Below are positions 37,493-48,610 of a stretch of DNA of 64,000 nucleotides, one piece after another (within the stretch, counting starts at the first letter, position 1; the number at the start of each line of letters is the position of its first letter). The notes beneath the pieces were generated by a model. It saw nothing but the letters and a program-made list of their open reading frames with translations. It searched no databases and had not been told where the DNA came from. Made by a program: the position numbers and the translations under genes. This DNA comes from Circinella minor (Eukaryota > Mucoromycota > Mucoromycetes > Mucorales > Lichtheimiaceae), in NCBI GenBank assembly GCA_016758965.1, contig JAEPRB010000134.1:1-64000 (forward strand). Reading direction: 5' to 3'.

Positions 37493-38012
37493 TAGTAGGC
37501 CCCCGTTAGTTTCATGTACTTCATTCCTGGTTATTTTGTGAAATTAACGATGGAATGAAATTATCGGTGGATTATGTTGGAGGCAAAAGCTGGTAAAAAG
37601 TTTAACAGAAAATAATAATAAATAGACCATGTATAGCTTAGTGGGTGTCTAATGTGCTTCATATTATATAGTTAATATTTCTTTGAGAGCTTTTGTGATA
37701 CGTAAGACCAATTACTAAAGAAAAAGTATATGAGTACCATAGATACATTCAATGTTAGTACTATAGTAGAGCTATGTTACTTCCATTGATTTTCAAAATA
37801 GATTAGATAGTCGCTGTCTTCTAAACAAACCGCTTTGTGTAATTTCTTTATCACAGAAAACCAATAAAAGCCTTTCCCAAATCATGTTTTGTAAGGTCGC
37901 TCAATTTCAAGCCCTCAAAATCATTGTGAAAGTGAAAATAATGGGGATGTGACAGTTGACACTATGTTTTGTAACTATTGCTGGCAAAAACAAGTAAATT
38001 AACGGGGCTCTA
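37493..38012. mobile_element. Possible pogo/Tigger-like non-autonomous relic
   Basis: The left end (TAGTAGGCCCCCGTTAGTTT at 37493) and the reverse complement of the right end (TAGAGCCCCGTTAATTTAC, ending at 38012) are similar over ~22 bases. The ~0.5-kb interior has no ORF. A run of four or five C near the terminus resembles the pogo copy at 11231, which suggests a related family. A TA duplication is not clear. Confidence 0.4.
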
Positions 38013-41000
38013 CGTACTGTAATTTGTACTATATAATTACAGTACATTTAAGTTCACATTGACTGATATATGTGTGTAATAATGGTGATGAAATTGGATA
38101 GTGAATAACATTTCTTTAATTGGAGCGAAAATAAATGAAGAAAGAAGTTTAATTAATTAAACTATTGTCATTTGTTCATATTTTTTTATTTCTACTAGAG
38201 TACTTATATACATACAATATACTGTCAATATGGCTGAATTATTGAAGTGAGTTGGCACCGGTCTGGAGTTTATTTTTAAGACCATAGTAATGTCCGATTT
38301 TTCACTTAGTTGTTTTTCATGTGTGGGGAGAGGGAGGAAGATAAAAGGCTTAATAAAATGCCCGCTCACAAGTTAATAATACCTAGTTTTTTTTATAAGG
38401 GCTTATCCTTTTTGGTAAAAGAAACATTCTCGTATGGTTGGATCTAAGAAATTTTTAACAACCACATAGAAAATATGAGACTGAATTAATTTCAAATACA
38501 ATGGCGACGATTAGTAACAACGAAGTACTAAAATTAAATTTTCTTCTAAAATAAATGTAGCCAAAAAAAAACGATTACGTATTATTTATTTATATACTAG
38601 CATATATACAAATAAATAGGAATGCAATGAAATTAGTGCAATGAGGGATTATTCAATCAATATATCAAAGATACGTTTCCTTTTTCAATAAAAACAAAAA
38701 AAAAATGCGTATAACATAAATGAGAGTATTGCTGTTATTACACAGCAAATCCATAAAAAAGACCTGATACTTAATTGGTATGCGAAAAAAAACAAGTTAC
38801 GCAAATGAAGCCTTATTCAAATACATGGAACCATCGTTGTGTTAAAGAAGGGGAATTGTTACGTTGTGTTAACTTATTTTTTTTAAAAAGAAAGTAAAAT
38901 AATAGACTATCATCGTAGAATTCAATACGTTCGTGAGATTATTATATTCTAATAAACATCTAAGGTTACGCCACGTATCAGATATACAAAATAGCATTTC
39001 ATCTATATACTTTCAAAAGTGCCAGATAAATTATTTGTCGTTCATATCTCAATAAAAAAGTGCCAGTGACTCTTTCCAGTGCGGACCTCCTATTTTAAAC
39101 GACAAGTATTCATTACGATAAGAGAAAACAAATATGGGCCGATCAGTTTAGCATTTATTTGATATCTGAAAACAGGTTTCTGTTAGTTTCATTTTGTGTT
39201 TTTTTCTGCCTCCTGGCATAAAAAATTTCTGTAACAAACTTTGTTGTTCCCGATAATGTATATAAACACTCTAAAATGCAAAACATAACAACAAACACAT
39301 TTGATTACACGCTAAAAGAAAAAGTGTGGGGGGATTAAAGGTATCATTTTATTTGTCAAGTTGTTAATTATTTTTTGACATTAAGGAAAAAGTGTTATTG
39401 CTGAACTCAACGGAAGAAAAAAAATCCCAAGTTTGTTTGTAAGTCGGAACTAGCTAAGTTTGATTAAAATTCCTCCAATGACTAATTTAATCACCTATAC
39501 AATCCGATAAGGATTTTCTAAGCTTTTTTTAATCCAAATCAGTGGATATCAACAGTCAATTTTATTAAACAATTGGGTAAATTAATTACATAGAATTTTT
39601 TTTTCAAGAAAAAAATGGATCTAGACCAAGTGATTATAGCTATGAAGACTATAAAGCATAGCAGTAGGATGGAGGGGGGCATTATAGCATGACTCATAAT
39701 AAATTGTTTTTATTTCTGGGTGATGTTTGTTTATACACGAACACATACTACTTGAGCTAAGCTCATCTATGCAATTTTTTATTCAAACATTTTAAGAATG
39801 CAACATCAGCTACAAATCGCGATCCAATAAATAATACGTTAGAACATTATCGTTGGTCACGAAAGGGGTCCAAAAACAATGAAACACAAATATTAATTAT
39901 CATTGTCACTTTCCCCCAAAAAAAACGAGGTTACGTGACACCAGCAAGTAAATAAAAAATTATCTATGTATTTATACAAAGGCGTCTCATCATTGTTATG
40001 GTTACTAATATACAACGCCTTCCTCAATCGAACGAAAAAATAAAAGCAACTTTTTTTAAGTGTTCGTGGTAAAACAAAATTATACAATACCTATAAAACG
40101 TTTTAACACAGCTCTTTTTTTAAATGACCACATGAGATCACAGACAATGTTTAAAGGGACCATAATACGTAATAGTGTAGTAATATTATTCTCTGTTTTA
40201 ACGTGTCTATGTTTTAGACTTGAATTGTCATATTATGGTGTGACAAAAAATTACTCCTCGTGAAAGGTCCCTTTTTTTTAAAAAAAAGATATCTGGTGAT
40301 CACGGATCTACGCCCCACCCTAAAAAATGGTTAAAATTGGATGATCAGGACAAAGAAAAAAAATAGCACGTTTAAACAATAATAGTAACTTCTCTCCTCT
40401 GAGTTATACTTGGAATATATGCCAACCTTAATAACGAGAACTTAAAGTGTGATTGTATGCCGATTCTGGTAAGCTAGCTTTAGCGGAGCGGCGGATGCGC
40501 TCCGGAATAATGGCGTTTTTCTTTTTGTGTCGGCGTGGAGTTCAATAGAAGTGTTCTTCGTGTTGTACACGTAAATCCTAAAATTAGAACCATGTTTCAT
40601 ATACATAATAAAACAATAACACTATTATATAAAAAATGTTTATACCCAAAATGAAAAAAAAAACGAAATAACAAACATCGTGTAAATAATAAATAAAATT
40701 AAGCGGACCAAAGAAAATTATTTGGAAATTATATGAAATATAAGTTATTAATGGGGTAATTAGTACATGTAGATTTTCTTATTTGAAAAGAAGGATATAT
40801 GGTGGAAAAAGGGGAGAAAGGCTTATTTCGATGAATATAAGGTGAGAATGTTATTAACGAGAGAACAAGAGAAAACGTATTATAGGTTATTAGAGAAAAA
40901 TGGTTGTAAATGGCAATAGATTAAATAGAAATTGAACAATTAGATTAAAAAAACAAAAGTATTGTGTGTTATGGTTAAGAACTTAAAAATGTCATAATGC

Positions 41001-41061
41001 AATGTAAATAAATAAATAAATGGAAAATAAAATGTTGTTTAGAAATGTAAGAATTAGTTGA

Positions 41062-41616
41062 TCATCGATGTGGCTGCTGTGTTTGTTGTTGTTGTTGTTG
41101 TTGTTGTTGTGATTGGTGAAAGTCATGACGCTCTTCTTGATGTTCTTGTTGACGTGATGCACATCTATCGCATTCTTCGTCAATTCCTAAAGCGCGACCA
41201 CATTGCGAGCAATCTGTCCGGCAATTGGGGCAAGCCCATCCTTGTTTCAATACACGTCCACATCCGCACGTCGGAGGGCTACTGTCATCGGTACTGTCAT
41301 CATAATCTTCATCATCGTCGTCGTCATCATCTGCTATTATATCATTCGTCGGTCGCTGAATGTTTTCCGGTAATTGAATGTCTTCCGATCGTCGACTATT
41401 GTTATTACCCGACAATGATCGTTGTTCTTGCTGATGCGGTGGTGGTGGTGTTGGAAGTTGGCGTTCAAGATCATTGACGGGGTTGCTATGGTTATTGTTA
41501 CCACAGCAATTATTGTTACTGTTGCTATTTGTAGAAGATTTTCGACGACGATGTAATCCGAAAATCCGGGCCAAATGATATAAAAACGCGTGTAAGATCT
41601 CTTTTAATGTCCGCAT
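41062..41616 (-). CDS. Hypothetical protein with C-terminal zinc-ribbon-like cysteines
   Basis: A single open frame of 184 residues. The first ~25 residues (RTLKEILHAFLYHLARIFGL) form an amphipathic or weakly hydrophobic helix followed by HRRRK, which could be a membrane-interacting or mitochondrial presequence-like segment. The middle is low complexity (Asn, Pro and Gln runs, an eight-residue Asp run). Near the end two CxxC-type knuckles appear: CGCGRVLKQGWACPNC and CSQCGRALGIDEECDRC, spaced like a double zinc ribbon. It ends in a poly-Gln tract. I do not recognise a family. The cysteine pattern and preserved frame argue for a real gene; the low-complexity content calls for caution. Confidence 0.6.
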   Translation of the reverse strand: MRTLKEILHAFLYHLARIFGLHRRRKSSTNSNSNNNCCGNNNHSNPVNDLERQLPTPPPPHQQEQRSLSGNNNSRRSEDIQLPENIQRPTNDIIADDDDDDDEDYDDSTDDSSPPTCGCGRVLKQGWACPNCRTDCSQCGRALGIDEECDRCASRQQEHQEERHDFHQSQQQQQQQQQTQQPHR

Positions 41617-42991
41617 GATTTTGAGGTTGCTGTTGTGCGCTTATAAAGTAAATAAATAATAAATAAACAAAAGAGAGAAAAACAAACACTGGGAAAGAAG
41701 ATGGCAACAATCCATCACTGTTCATCCTTTTATAGCGAGTGTCATTGCTTCTAAACTGCGATCTCCGCAAAAAAAGGGAATCCAAAGGGTGGTTTTTTAG
41801 AGCAACGGTGTAGCACAAATTAATAACGACTGGCCCAGTTGGAGGCAAAAGATTATATTTTGCTCACGATTAAAAAAATTAGATGACGAATATGATGATA
41901 TCACTCTAATAATAAAAAAAACCCGGGATTTTGGGTACTTTAAACATGTGCAACAAAAAAACACGCTTTTCCTTATAATAGCTTTTCAATTTTTTTATGA
42001 ACTGTTAAAAAAGAAAAAAAAAACGTGAATGAAAACTTGACCTGGCTTGTCAGCCACGCGCCGCCACACTTCACCGATTGGTTCCCTCCCTCCGTCAGAA
42101 AGGCGATCTGCCACGTGGAGTGAGAAGTTGCTTCGAGATCCCGCGTTTGTAAGATTCTCGTACACATTGAGCAAGCATTGAGAAGGAGAGATTCTGCCGT
42201 TGTTGTGTGTAAATCTGTGTTACTACACACTTTTTTTTTATTTTTAAAATATAAAAAGTGAATGGTGACGAATACCTGTTGATGCGCCGATATAAAATGA
42301 AAAAAAAATAAAAAAGCAAAGAAAACGCCATTTTGCCATCGAGAATATCAGTTCACTTAATATACTACCTATTACCGATTATACATATGTCTCTTTTTGC
42401 CTTCCCACGAGTAGCACGCATTTTTGTTGTGTACGAGGAGCGTGTGTGTATGTAAATTGTTTTTTACGAAGAAAAAGAGTTTCAAGTTTTCTTTCATGCG
42501 TAACCAATTACGAAGCGTATGCATGTTTAGCTGTTCTGGACTTATGCTGCGGTGTTTTTTTTGAAAGAATGATGTAAAATGTTAACTGTAAATGGGGGAT
42601 GAAGATTATAATGTATTATAACAGTTTTAAACCCTGCTATCGGTACGAATATTGGCGTTATATGTATGATACACAGGCTGTCAGCTCATTAAGATACTCC
42701 TGTCAACTTTGTTTCGGTTGCGCTTCCGAGTGGCCAAATTGAGCCTCTTTCCGAATGGGAGTAAAAGATATAAAATACGGGTCCATTTGCATTTCTTTTC
42801 TTTTGTAAATGCATTATTTCAACATATAAACTGTATAACACACATTTTTTTTTCTTCTGTTCTGTTTATAATTTTGATTTTTATATTTTTTTATCATATA
42901 AAGAGCAATTTTATTATTGCAAACTCTTAAATTACGTACCCAACAAAAAGTAATATTCATTAATATATAATAACTCAATACATTAATAATA
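41617..42991. promoter_or_regulatory. Spacer with a GC-rich island containing a CACGTG box
   Basis: Most is AT-rich, but ~42030-42200 is clearly richer in G+C and carries GATTGG (inverted CCAAT) at ~42080 and CCACGTGG at ~42110, a perfect E-box palindrome. It could be a promoter for the minus-strand gene below or for an unrecognised transcript. A TATA-like sequence (gatataaaat) lies at ~42768. Confidence 0.4.
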
Positions 42992-43066
42992 ATGCCACCA
43001 GACAGACCAACCAAACCTGCTCTTCCAAGACCATATCCTCTACCGGTCAAGCGTCCTGCTAAATAA
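42992..43066 (+). CDS. Possible 24-residue micro-ORF, Pro/Arg/Lys-rich
   Basis: A short + strand reading frame starting MPPDRPTKPALPRPYPL and ending KRPAK, with stop TAA at 43064-43066. Its base composition contrasts sharply with the AT-rich flanks, and codons look coding-like. It is preceded by an A/T-rich leader and a TATA-like box ~220 bases upstream. The same stretch is also open on the minus strand (LAGRLTGRGYGLGRAGLVGLSGG), so the coding strand is not certain. No family recognised. Confidence 0.35.
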   Translation: MPPDRPTKPALPRPYPLPVKRPAK

Positions 43067-43688
43067 AAAAACAAGATTTCTTTTTTATTATGATAATTTC
43101 CATTTCATTATCGTGATGTGGTTATTCATTCATATTTCTTAATACTGCACAAACCTTGTACATATACACACATCTACAACCTTTGCTTTCTGTTTTCCAA
43201 CTATCACTCACACTTACACTCTCACACATGTATGCTTTCCTCTTTGTTACGTTATATTCTTATTATCTACTTAAAAAGTTTGTTTCTTCTATGGTTTTAT
43301 TTTTCTATATATTTTCTTTCGTCCTTTCCAACCAACGTGTATCTCTTTTCCATGCTTTTATAATATTGTTCTTGTAGAAGTTTTTATTACCATTTTCTTT
43401 GTTATTTATGTTTTTTTTTCGTACTTTTCCTCAAATGACAAATATACAACCATCCAAAAAAAGGTTTTGACTTTTACATATTTTCGCGCTCTTTTTTATT
43501 ATAATTGTTGTTTTGTTGCTGATGTTGTTATGATTGCCGCTGTTTATGTGTCACAAGCCGTCAACTTTAAAAACGCCCAACACTATACTAACTTGCTTAT
43601 TTTTCTTTTATTGTCAACAAAACAGGATAACATAGTATAAAAATAGCAGCGAAATTCTTCCTTTTATTTATAATAGTCACTTTTTCTT
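43067..43688. other. Spacer upstream of zeta-COP stop
   Basis: T-rich, pyrimidine-biased sequence with short leucine/phenylalanine/serine ORFs that are composition artefacts. It probably contains the zeta-COP 3' UTR (minus strand). No gene is supported. Confidence 0.5.
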
Positions 43689-44562
43689 TTATCTAAGCAA
43701 TTGGCTTGCGAATTTGTCTCTAGCCGATTGGTATGCTTGCATCAGTGTTTGCTCACTAAATGGAATATCGACCATGTCAAGTCGTGGTTTGGAAACTCGG
43801 CTAACAATGGCGTTTGCATCGGTTTCAAGAATGATTCTATATAACCTTATTAAGTAAAGTTTCTTTTCTCTTTTTCTTCATAATCACTCTTAACCTAACC
43901 TCCCGGCATATCCTGTTGTCGGTCATTATATAAAAGGAAATAGAAACCTACCCTCCGTCAACCGTTTCATCCAGACAGAGTACTACTAAATCCAAATTAT
44001 CCATCACTGATCGTTTCTCTACTTGAAATCTATATATATTTATAACATCATCACCATAGAAGCATAAATTAATTATTCTATTCTAGTTACATTTCCAAAA
44101 TATATTGATAAGTGCGAGAGAGACTCAAGAATTAATTGGTACCTTAACAAAGTAGAAACAGCGTCATAAAATGCATTAAGCATGCTCAATAAAATCAACT
44201 CGTTTTCTTCAGTCGATCCAACAACATAAAAGAATATATCGATATTTGAACGGTACAATACAACTTGATTGTCATATAAGATCACTTCACCTAAAATTTT
44301 CCATTTTTATCTTCAATGTTAATCAAATTTATAAAAGTCATCGCCTTCATCCCTTCTTTGTCAACGCATATATCCAATTCATAATGATAATAATAATAAA
44401 CGAACCTTGTGCACGCTTAGTTTTATCAAACAAACCCTTTTCAAATGCTTTTTGTTCTTTCAAATTAGAATAATCTGAACCATAATATTTTGCAAGTACA
44501 CGATTTCCTTCAGCATCAAGCAATACAACTGCCTTGATGGAGTATAATGAGAGATTCACCAT
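43689..44562 (-). CDS. RET3: Coatomer subunit zeta (zeta-COP)
   Basis: Exons 44562-44406, 44290-44143, 44029-43952 and 43836-43689 give 176 residues, normal for zeta-COP. Longin-like fold markers: LYSIKAVVLLDAEGNRVLAKYY at the start, FEKGLFDKTKR, then EVILYDNQVVLYRSNIDIFF, VVGSTEENELILLSMLNAFYD and LDLVVLCLDETVDGGIILE. This subunit pairs with gamma-COP in the COPI coat for Golgi-to-ER retrieval, the route used by the KKxx-tailed p24 encoded at 23959. Introns are 111-115 bases. Confidence 0.95.
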
Positions 44563-45089
44563 GCTCGGTTTTTTTTGTAAAAGGAGGAGTTGAAAAATGT
44601 AACGTAAAATGTATACACGCTCTTGCGTTTACAAGTGGCAAATCCTCGGCGGGGATACAACAATAGCCAATGAAATCCCAGAAAACCATGTTAGGCACTT
44701 AAAAAAAATTAAGGTATCCACAGTATGCATACAGGGCAAAAAAAAATTTGATTCATATCCTATAATATATCAATTTTTTTCTCTCACATTATTAGATCGC
44801 TGTATCCTATTATACAATAAATATAGAGCTATTGATTTATTTATATACAACAGTTTTTATTCAAAAAACAGTACATAACATTTTCGTTCTTTGTTTAGTA
44901 TCGTCAGGAAAAAAAATATAAAAGAATTTTACAAAAGCAACGAAAAAATATATAATTGTAATAATTCACTATTCTAGCTTGAAGTATTATATGTTTTGAT
45001 ATATCGGATAAACAATATATTACGTATAGGTAAACTTTGTATACAAATAAAAGATCTATCAATACATAACCATACGTAGTTCGCGTGTA
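44563..45089. other. Spacer 5' of zeta-COP
   Basis: Zeta-COP promoter region followed by AT-rich sequence. No gene or strong motif recognised apart from short A and T runs. Confidence 0.45.
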
Positions 45090-45229
45090 CAGGATTTTTC
45101 CAAATTATTTGCGCTGAACTAAATTAATTTTGCGCCAATAAGAAAGGGAGTTTTGCGTCACATATAAAATTATTTTGCGTTGTCTGGGGAATAATTTTGC
45201 GTTAGTAAGTTTGCGCCAATGATTTTGCG
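45090..45229 (+). repeat. Left 140-bp inverted arm of the MITE
   Basis: Begins CAGGATTTTTCCAAATTATT. Pairs with the reverse complement of 45419-45558; mismatches at arm positions 112 and 120 only. Contains repeated TTTGCG units. Confidence 0.9.
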
Positions 45230-45418
45230 TTCCTGTTTTTGCGTCAAAATATTTACTTCCTTACTGTTTATAACTTATTTTTATTGTTCTTCTTAAAGTG
45301 GTTCATATGGAATTTATTCATGAGAATTGTTAATGAAATATTGGTTAATATATTCCCTGCTGAGGCATTAGAGAATATTAAGTGCTTGGATGTAAATGCT
45401 TCAGCGCAAAAAATTAGG

Positions 45419-45558
45419 CGCAAAATCATTGGCGCAAAATTACTAATGCAAAATTATTCCCCAGACAACGCAAAATAATTTTATATGTGACGCAAAACTC
45501 CCTTTCTTATTGGCGCAAAATTAATTTAGTTCAGCGCAAATAATTTGGAAAAATCCTG
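45419..45558 (-). repeat. Right 140-bp inverted arm of the MITE
   Basis: Reverse complement of 45090-45229, ending ATTTGGAAAAATCCTG. Followed by the TA duplication. Confidence 0.9.
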
Positions 45559-45560
45559 TA

Positions 45561-48500
45561 AACTTGAATATCCTTTTTTTCAAACAATGTCCGATAATAA
45601 ATCTTATAGCTACTACCACTTCTCTCATGTAACACCTTATAAGTATAATCTGTTACAAAATATTTATATTTCTATCAGAATAGTTCGTATCGTTCTAACG
45701 TCTTTTTGTCACTACTATTCCAGTCTAACAATATCCTTTATTCGTATTTCTAAAAAATTAAAAAAAAATAGAAGTGACATGAATAGTTTGTGTATGAAAA
45801 CAGGTAGGCAGCGAAAGAGATTACTGGTACGAGACTTTGTTCACATTCAAAGCGTCCGCCAACAATGGTTTCCTTCCGACTCTCAAAATTCCATTCTAGC
45901 CCACATGACAGTACTATCATATGCAGAATAATATTCTTAGAAGTTCGATGTTATTGCCATGTTATATGTCGGAGACACAATCCCTTTGGTTTGTTCCGTT
46001 TAGTATAAAGCTGTGCTTCACTTTTTCTCAAGATCCGCTATGGTGTAGCTGTTCTATAAAAATGCTGTCGGTGGTTTAGAATCTGGTACAACGAGGATAT
46101 CTAATAGTTCCGAACAAAATAGAAAAAGATTGAACAGTTTTAAAAATAAAAATCCAGTTTTCAATGTTAAAAATTTGTCATGACAGTATTCCATACATTT
46201 AGTTCTGCATCCCCTAATTCGATTATTTTATGGAATCAGATATAGGGATTGAAATACACGAAATATACCTAATTCTATGAAACCTATACTTTGATCAATT
46301 TACTATACTACCCCCATATAATAACAAAATATAACACTATTTTTTTATTAAAACTTTATCATTTGCTATGTCATATTTAAATATCATATTTTTCACGAAA
46401 TATTATTGGTGTTTAATAAAATAAAGTAAAAAAGTGTGTGCGGGGTGAAAAAGAGAAATGATTAATTGGATATTATAACAAAGAAAAGATCTGACAAGTA
46501 TTACGTCTTTCTCTTGCTCACATACACAATTTCTTCTAAAGTATGACAAGAATATTAGATTTGGTACCATGGTAACCAATTTAAGCTAACACTAAAATAG
46601 TTTACATTCCTTTATATGATAAAGAGTAAGAATATGGCACAAAAAAAATTGGCGTAATTTAAGCAATTGATCGGATGTCCGATCAATGCCGTCTATCAAA
46701 TGTGACAGGTGTCCTTTTTTGTTTTACTTGTAAAGCGTTAATAAAAATGGAACTTTAATAACTGACAATTACGTCTTACTTCCACATGTTTTTACTACGT
46801 GCGTGTATATTTAAATATATTAAAATATACTATCATTGCTGAGAAACTTTCTTTTCTTTTCTTATTATTTAACAGTTTTATTTTTATTCTCTTCTTCCGC
46901 TACCAATAACAAGTTCAATATTATTTTTAATAAGTTTTTTAGCACTCAATATGGGCTGTTATGTAGTTATGGTTGTACCAATCTCTTGCTTTATTTTTCT
47001 CGGCCCTTGCTCCGTTATTTGATTTCTTATTACTACATACACAGCTGATTTTATTACTATCTCTGATAAAAAAAGAAGTTAAACTTTTAGTACGTCGGTC
47101 GCGGTTTGTATTTGTCATTAAACTGTATTATGGTGGTTACCTTTTACATTGATGAACAATGATTGTTTGCGAAATCGCGATGGTAAAACAAATATAATGT
47201 GTTTATTATTATATACTAACAAATATAAAGAGTTGAAGATTCATGCTATTTATGCAACATAAAAATAACGGTTCCAAGGATTGGGAAATATAAAAATAGA
47301 ACAATTTATTAATCAATTTAGCCCCGCTTTTTATTAATAAAATAAATAAAAAGGCGGAAAAAATATGCCAAACACAGCAGTTTTAGTGACCAACAACTTC
47401 GTATTATAGAATCAGTTTATTGTTCCAGCGAATCCATGTATGTTTAATCCCAAGAGACTTTTATTCTATCCATTTACTGTTTTACTTTTTTTCTTCTACT
47501 ATCATTTCATCTTTCAGCTCACAAATTCTTTATATTTTTATTAGCTTCCTCATAATTACGTACAGTACTAGCATTATCTGTTTTATTCGATTATGGCAAC
47601 TAGCAGTATAAGTCTAAGTATCAAACCTCTTCTTGCATGACCAACCACATAGTGTGTGTATAAATACATATATTTAAAAAATCAGATAATTTACATTCTT
47701 CACGAATGACCTTCTTGTGGGTTTAGGCTCCTCAATATCTTTGTATATATTATTTTTGAGAATGTCATATTGTATTTTTTTTCTTTTTCTACCTATAAGC
47801 TAGACCTGATACGAATACTTGTTATGTTCTATTACTTTTTTCTTGTTCATTGTATTACATATTATTTCAATGTAAAAAAATGCTATTAGCTTCTATGATA
47901 GTACTGTAAATGGGCCTACCTTTACAGTCAGAAGATATATATCCCAACTTCCTTGTTATCTTCAGTTTCCAAATCATCAACAGCAAATAAACTCGCCTCT
48001 TTATATTTCTGATCAATATAAACCTTTTTTCTATTCTTCTAGAAAAGAAATTGAAGATATTGCATGAGAACAGATTTTTGAATATTCTATATTGGTGATT
48101 AGTTATACTTATTTACATATTGATCTCAAGAGTCAAAAATTGGTTAGATTGCTATACAACTGATAATTGAAAACAAGGTCCATGATAAATATCCAACATG
48201 GCACTGTCTTTAAGAAGCAAAAAAAAAAAAAAAGAAAGCAGGACCAAAGACATAGTCTTCAATTAAAGAAAACTGATTTAGTAAACTTTTATTTTATACT
48301 TCATGCAATACGTAATCAAATATATCTCTTTTATACTATTTATTTGCAAAAGAAAAGTAGTGGAAGCGAAGACTGAAAAATAAAGCTTTAAAATTTCATT
48401 TAACTGTGTAATATCATTTTTGTCGTACGTATGCCTCAAACAAGACCATATTGTTGTCTCGAAACACTATCAATTTAAAGAAGACATAATAGATAATCAG

Positions 48501-48610
48501 ATTCTTAAGATTTCAGAAAATTGGATGAGTTAATTTTTAGATATTCAAGAAAAACACGCCAATCTTTACGTACATTTCCAATAATGTAAAATAAATGTTA
48601 TATTTTGTGT
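45561..48610. other. 3-kb gene-poor spacer
   Basis: Only short ORFs without recognisable similarity. A perfect 20-base palindrome (9+2+9) lies at 46667-46686. The last part should hold the 3' flank of the HET-domain gene. Confidence 0.5.

Larger units (their letters stand above)
33777..41061. other. 7.3-kb gene-poor region with mobile-element and exon remnants
   Basis: No complete gene seen. Within it: a possible transposon relic bounded by inverted ends (37493-38012), an exon-like coding fragment (36727-36921), and a GC-rich hairpin (40484-40504). Repeated TACGTA palindromes are common. The remaining ORFs of 60-78 codons have no recognisable similarity and look like chance openings. Confidence 0.5.
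45090..45558. mobile_element. Intact MITE with long terminal inverted repeats
   Basis: The element runs from CAGGATTTTTCC at 45090 to GGAAAAATCCTG at 45558 (469 bp) and is flanked on both sides by TA (45088-45089 and 45559-45560), the expected target duplication of Tc1/mariner/pogo-type elements. The two arms are 140 bp each, 45090-45229 and 45419-45558, and differ at only two positions by eye. Each arm carries about seven TTTGCG motifs at near-regular intervals, possible transposase-binding sites. The 189-bp centre has no coding capacity. Confidence 0.9.

Noticed and set aside
41525..41848. 107-codon minus-strand ORF
   Set aside because: It overlaps the better-supported zinc-ribbon ORF in a different frame and has no motif.
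45545..45931. 128-codon ORF overlapping the MITE end
   Set aside because: It starts inside the transposon arm, has no domain, and is probably a chance opening.
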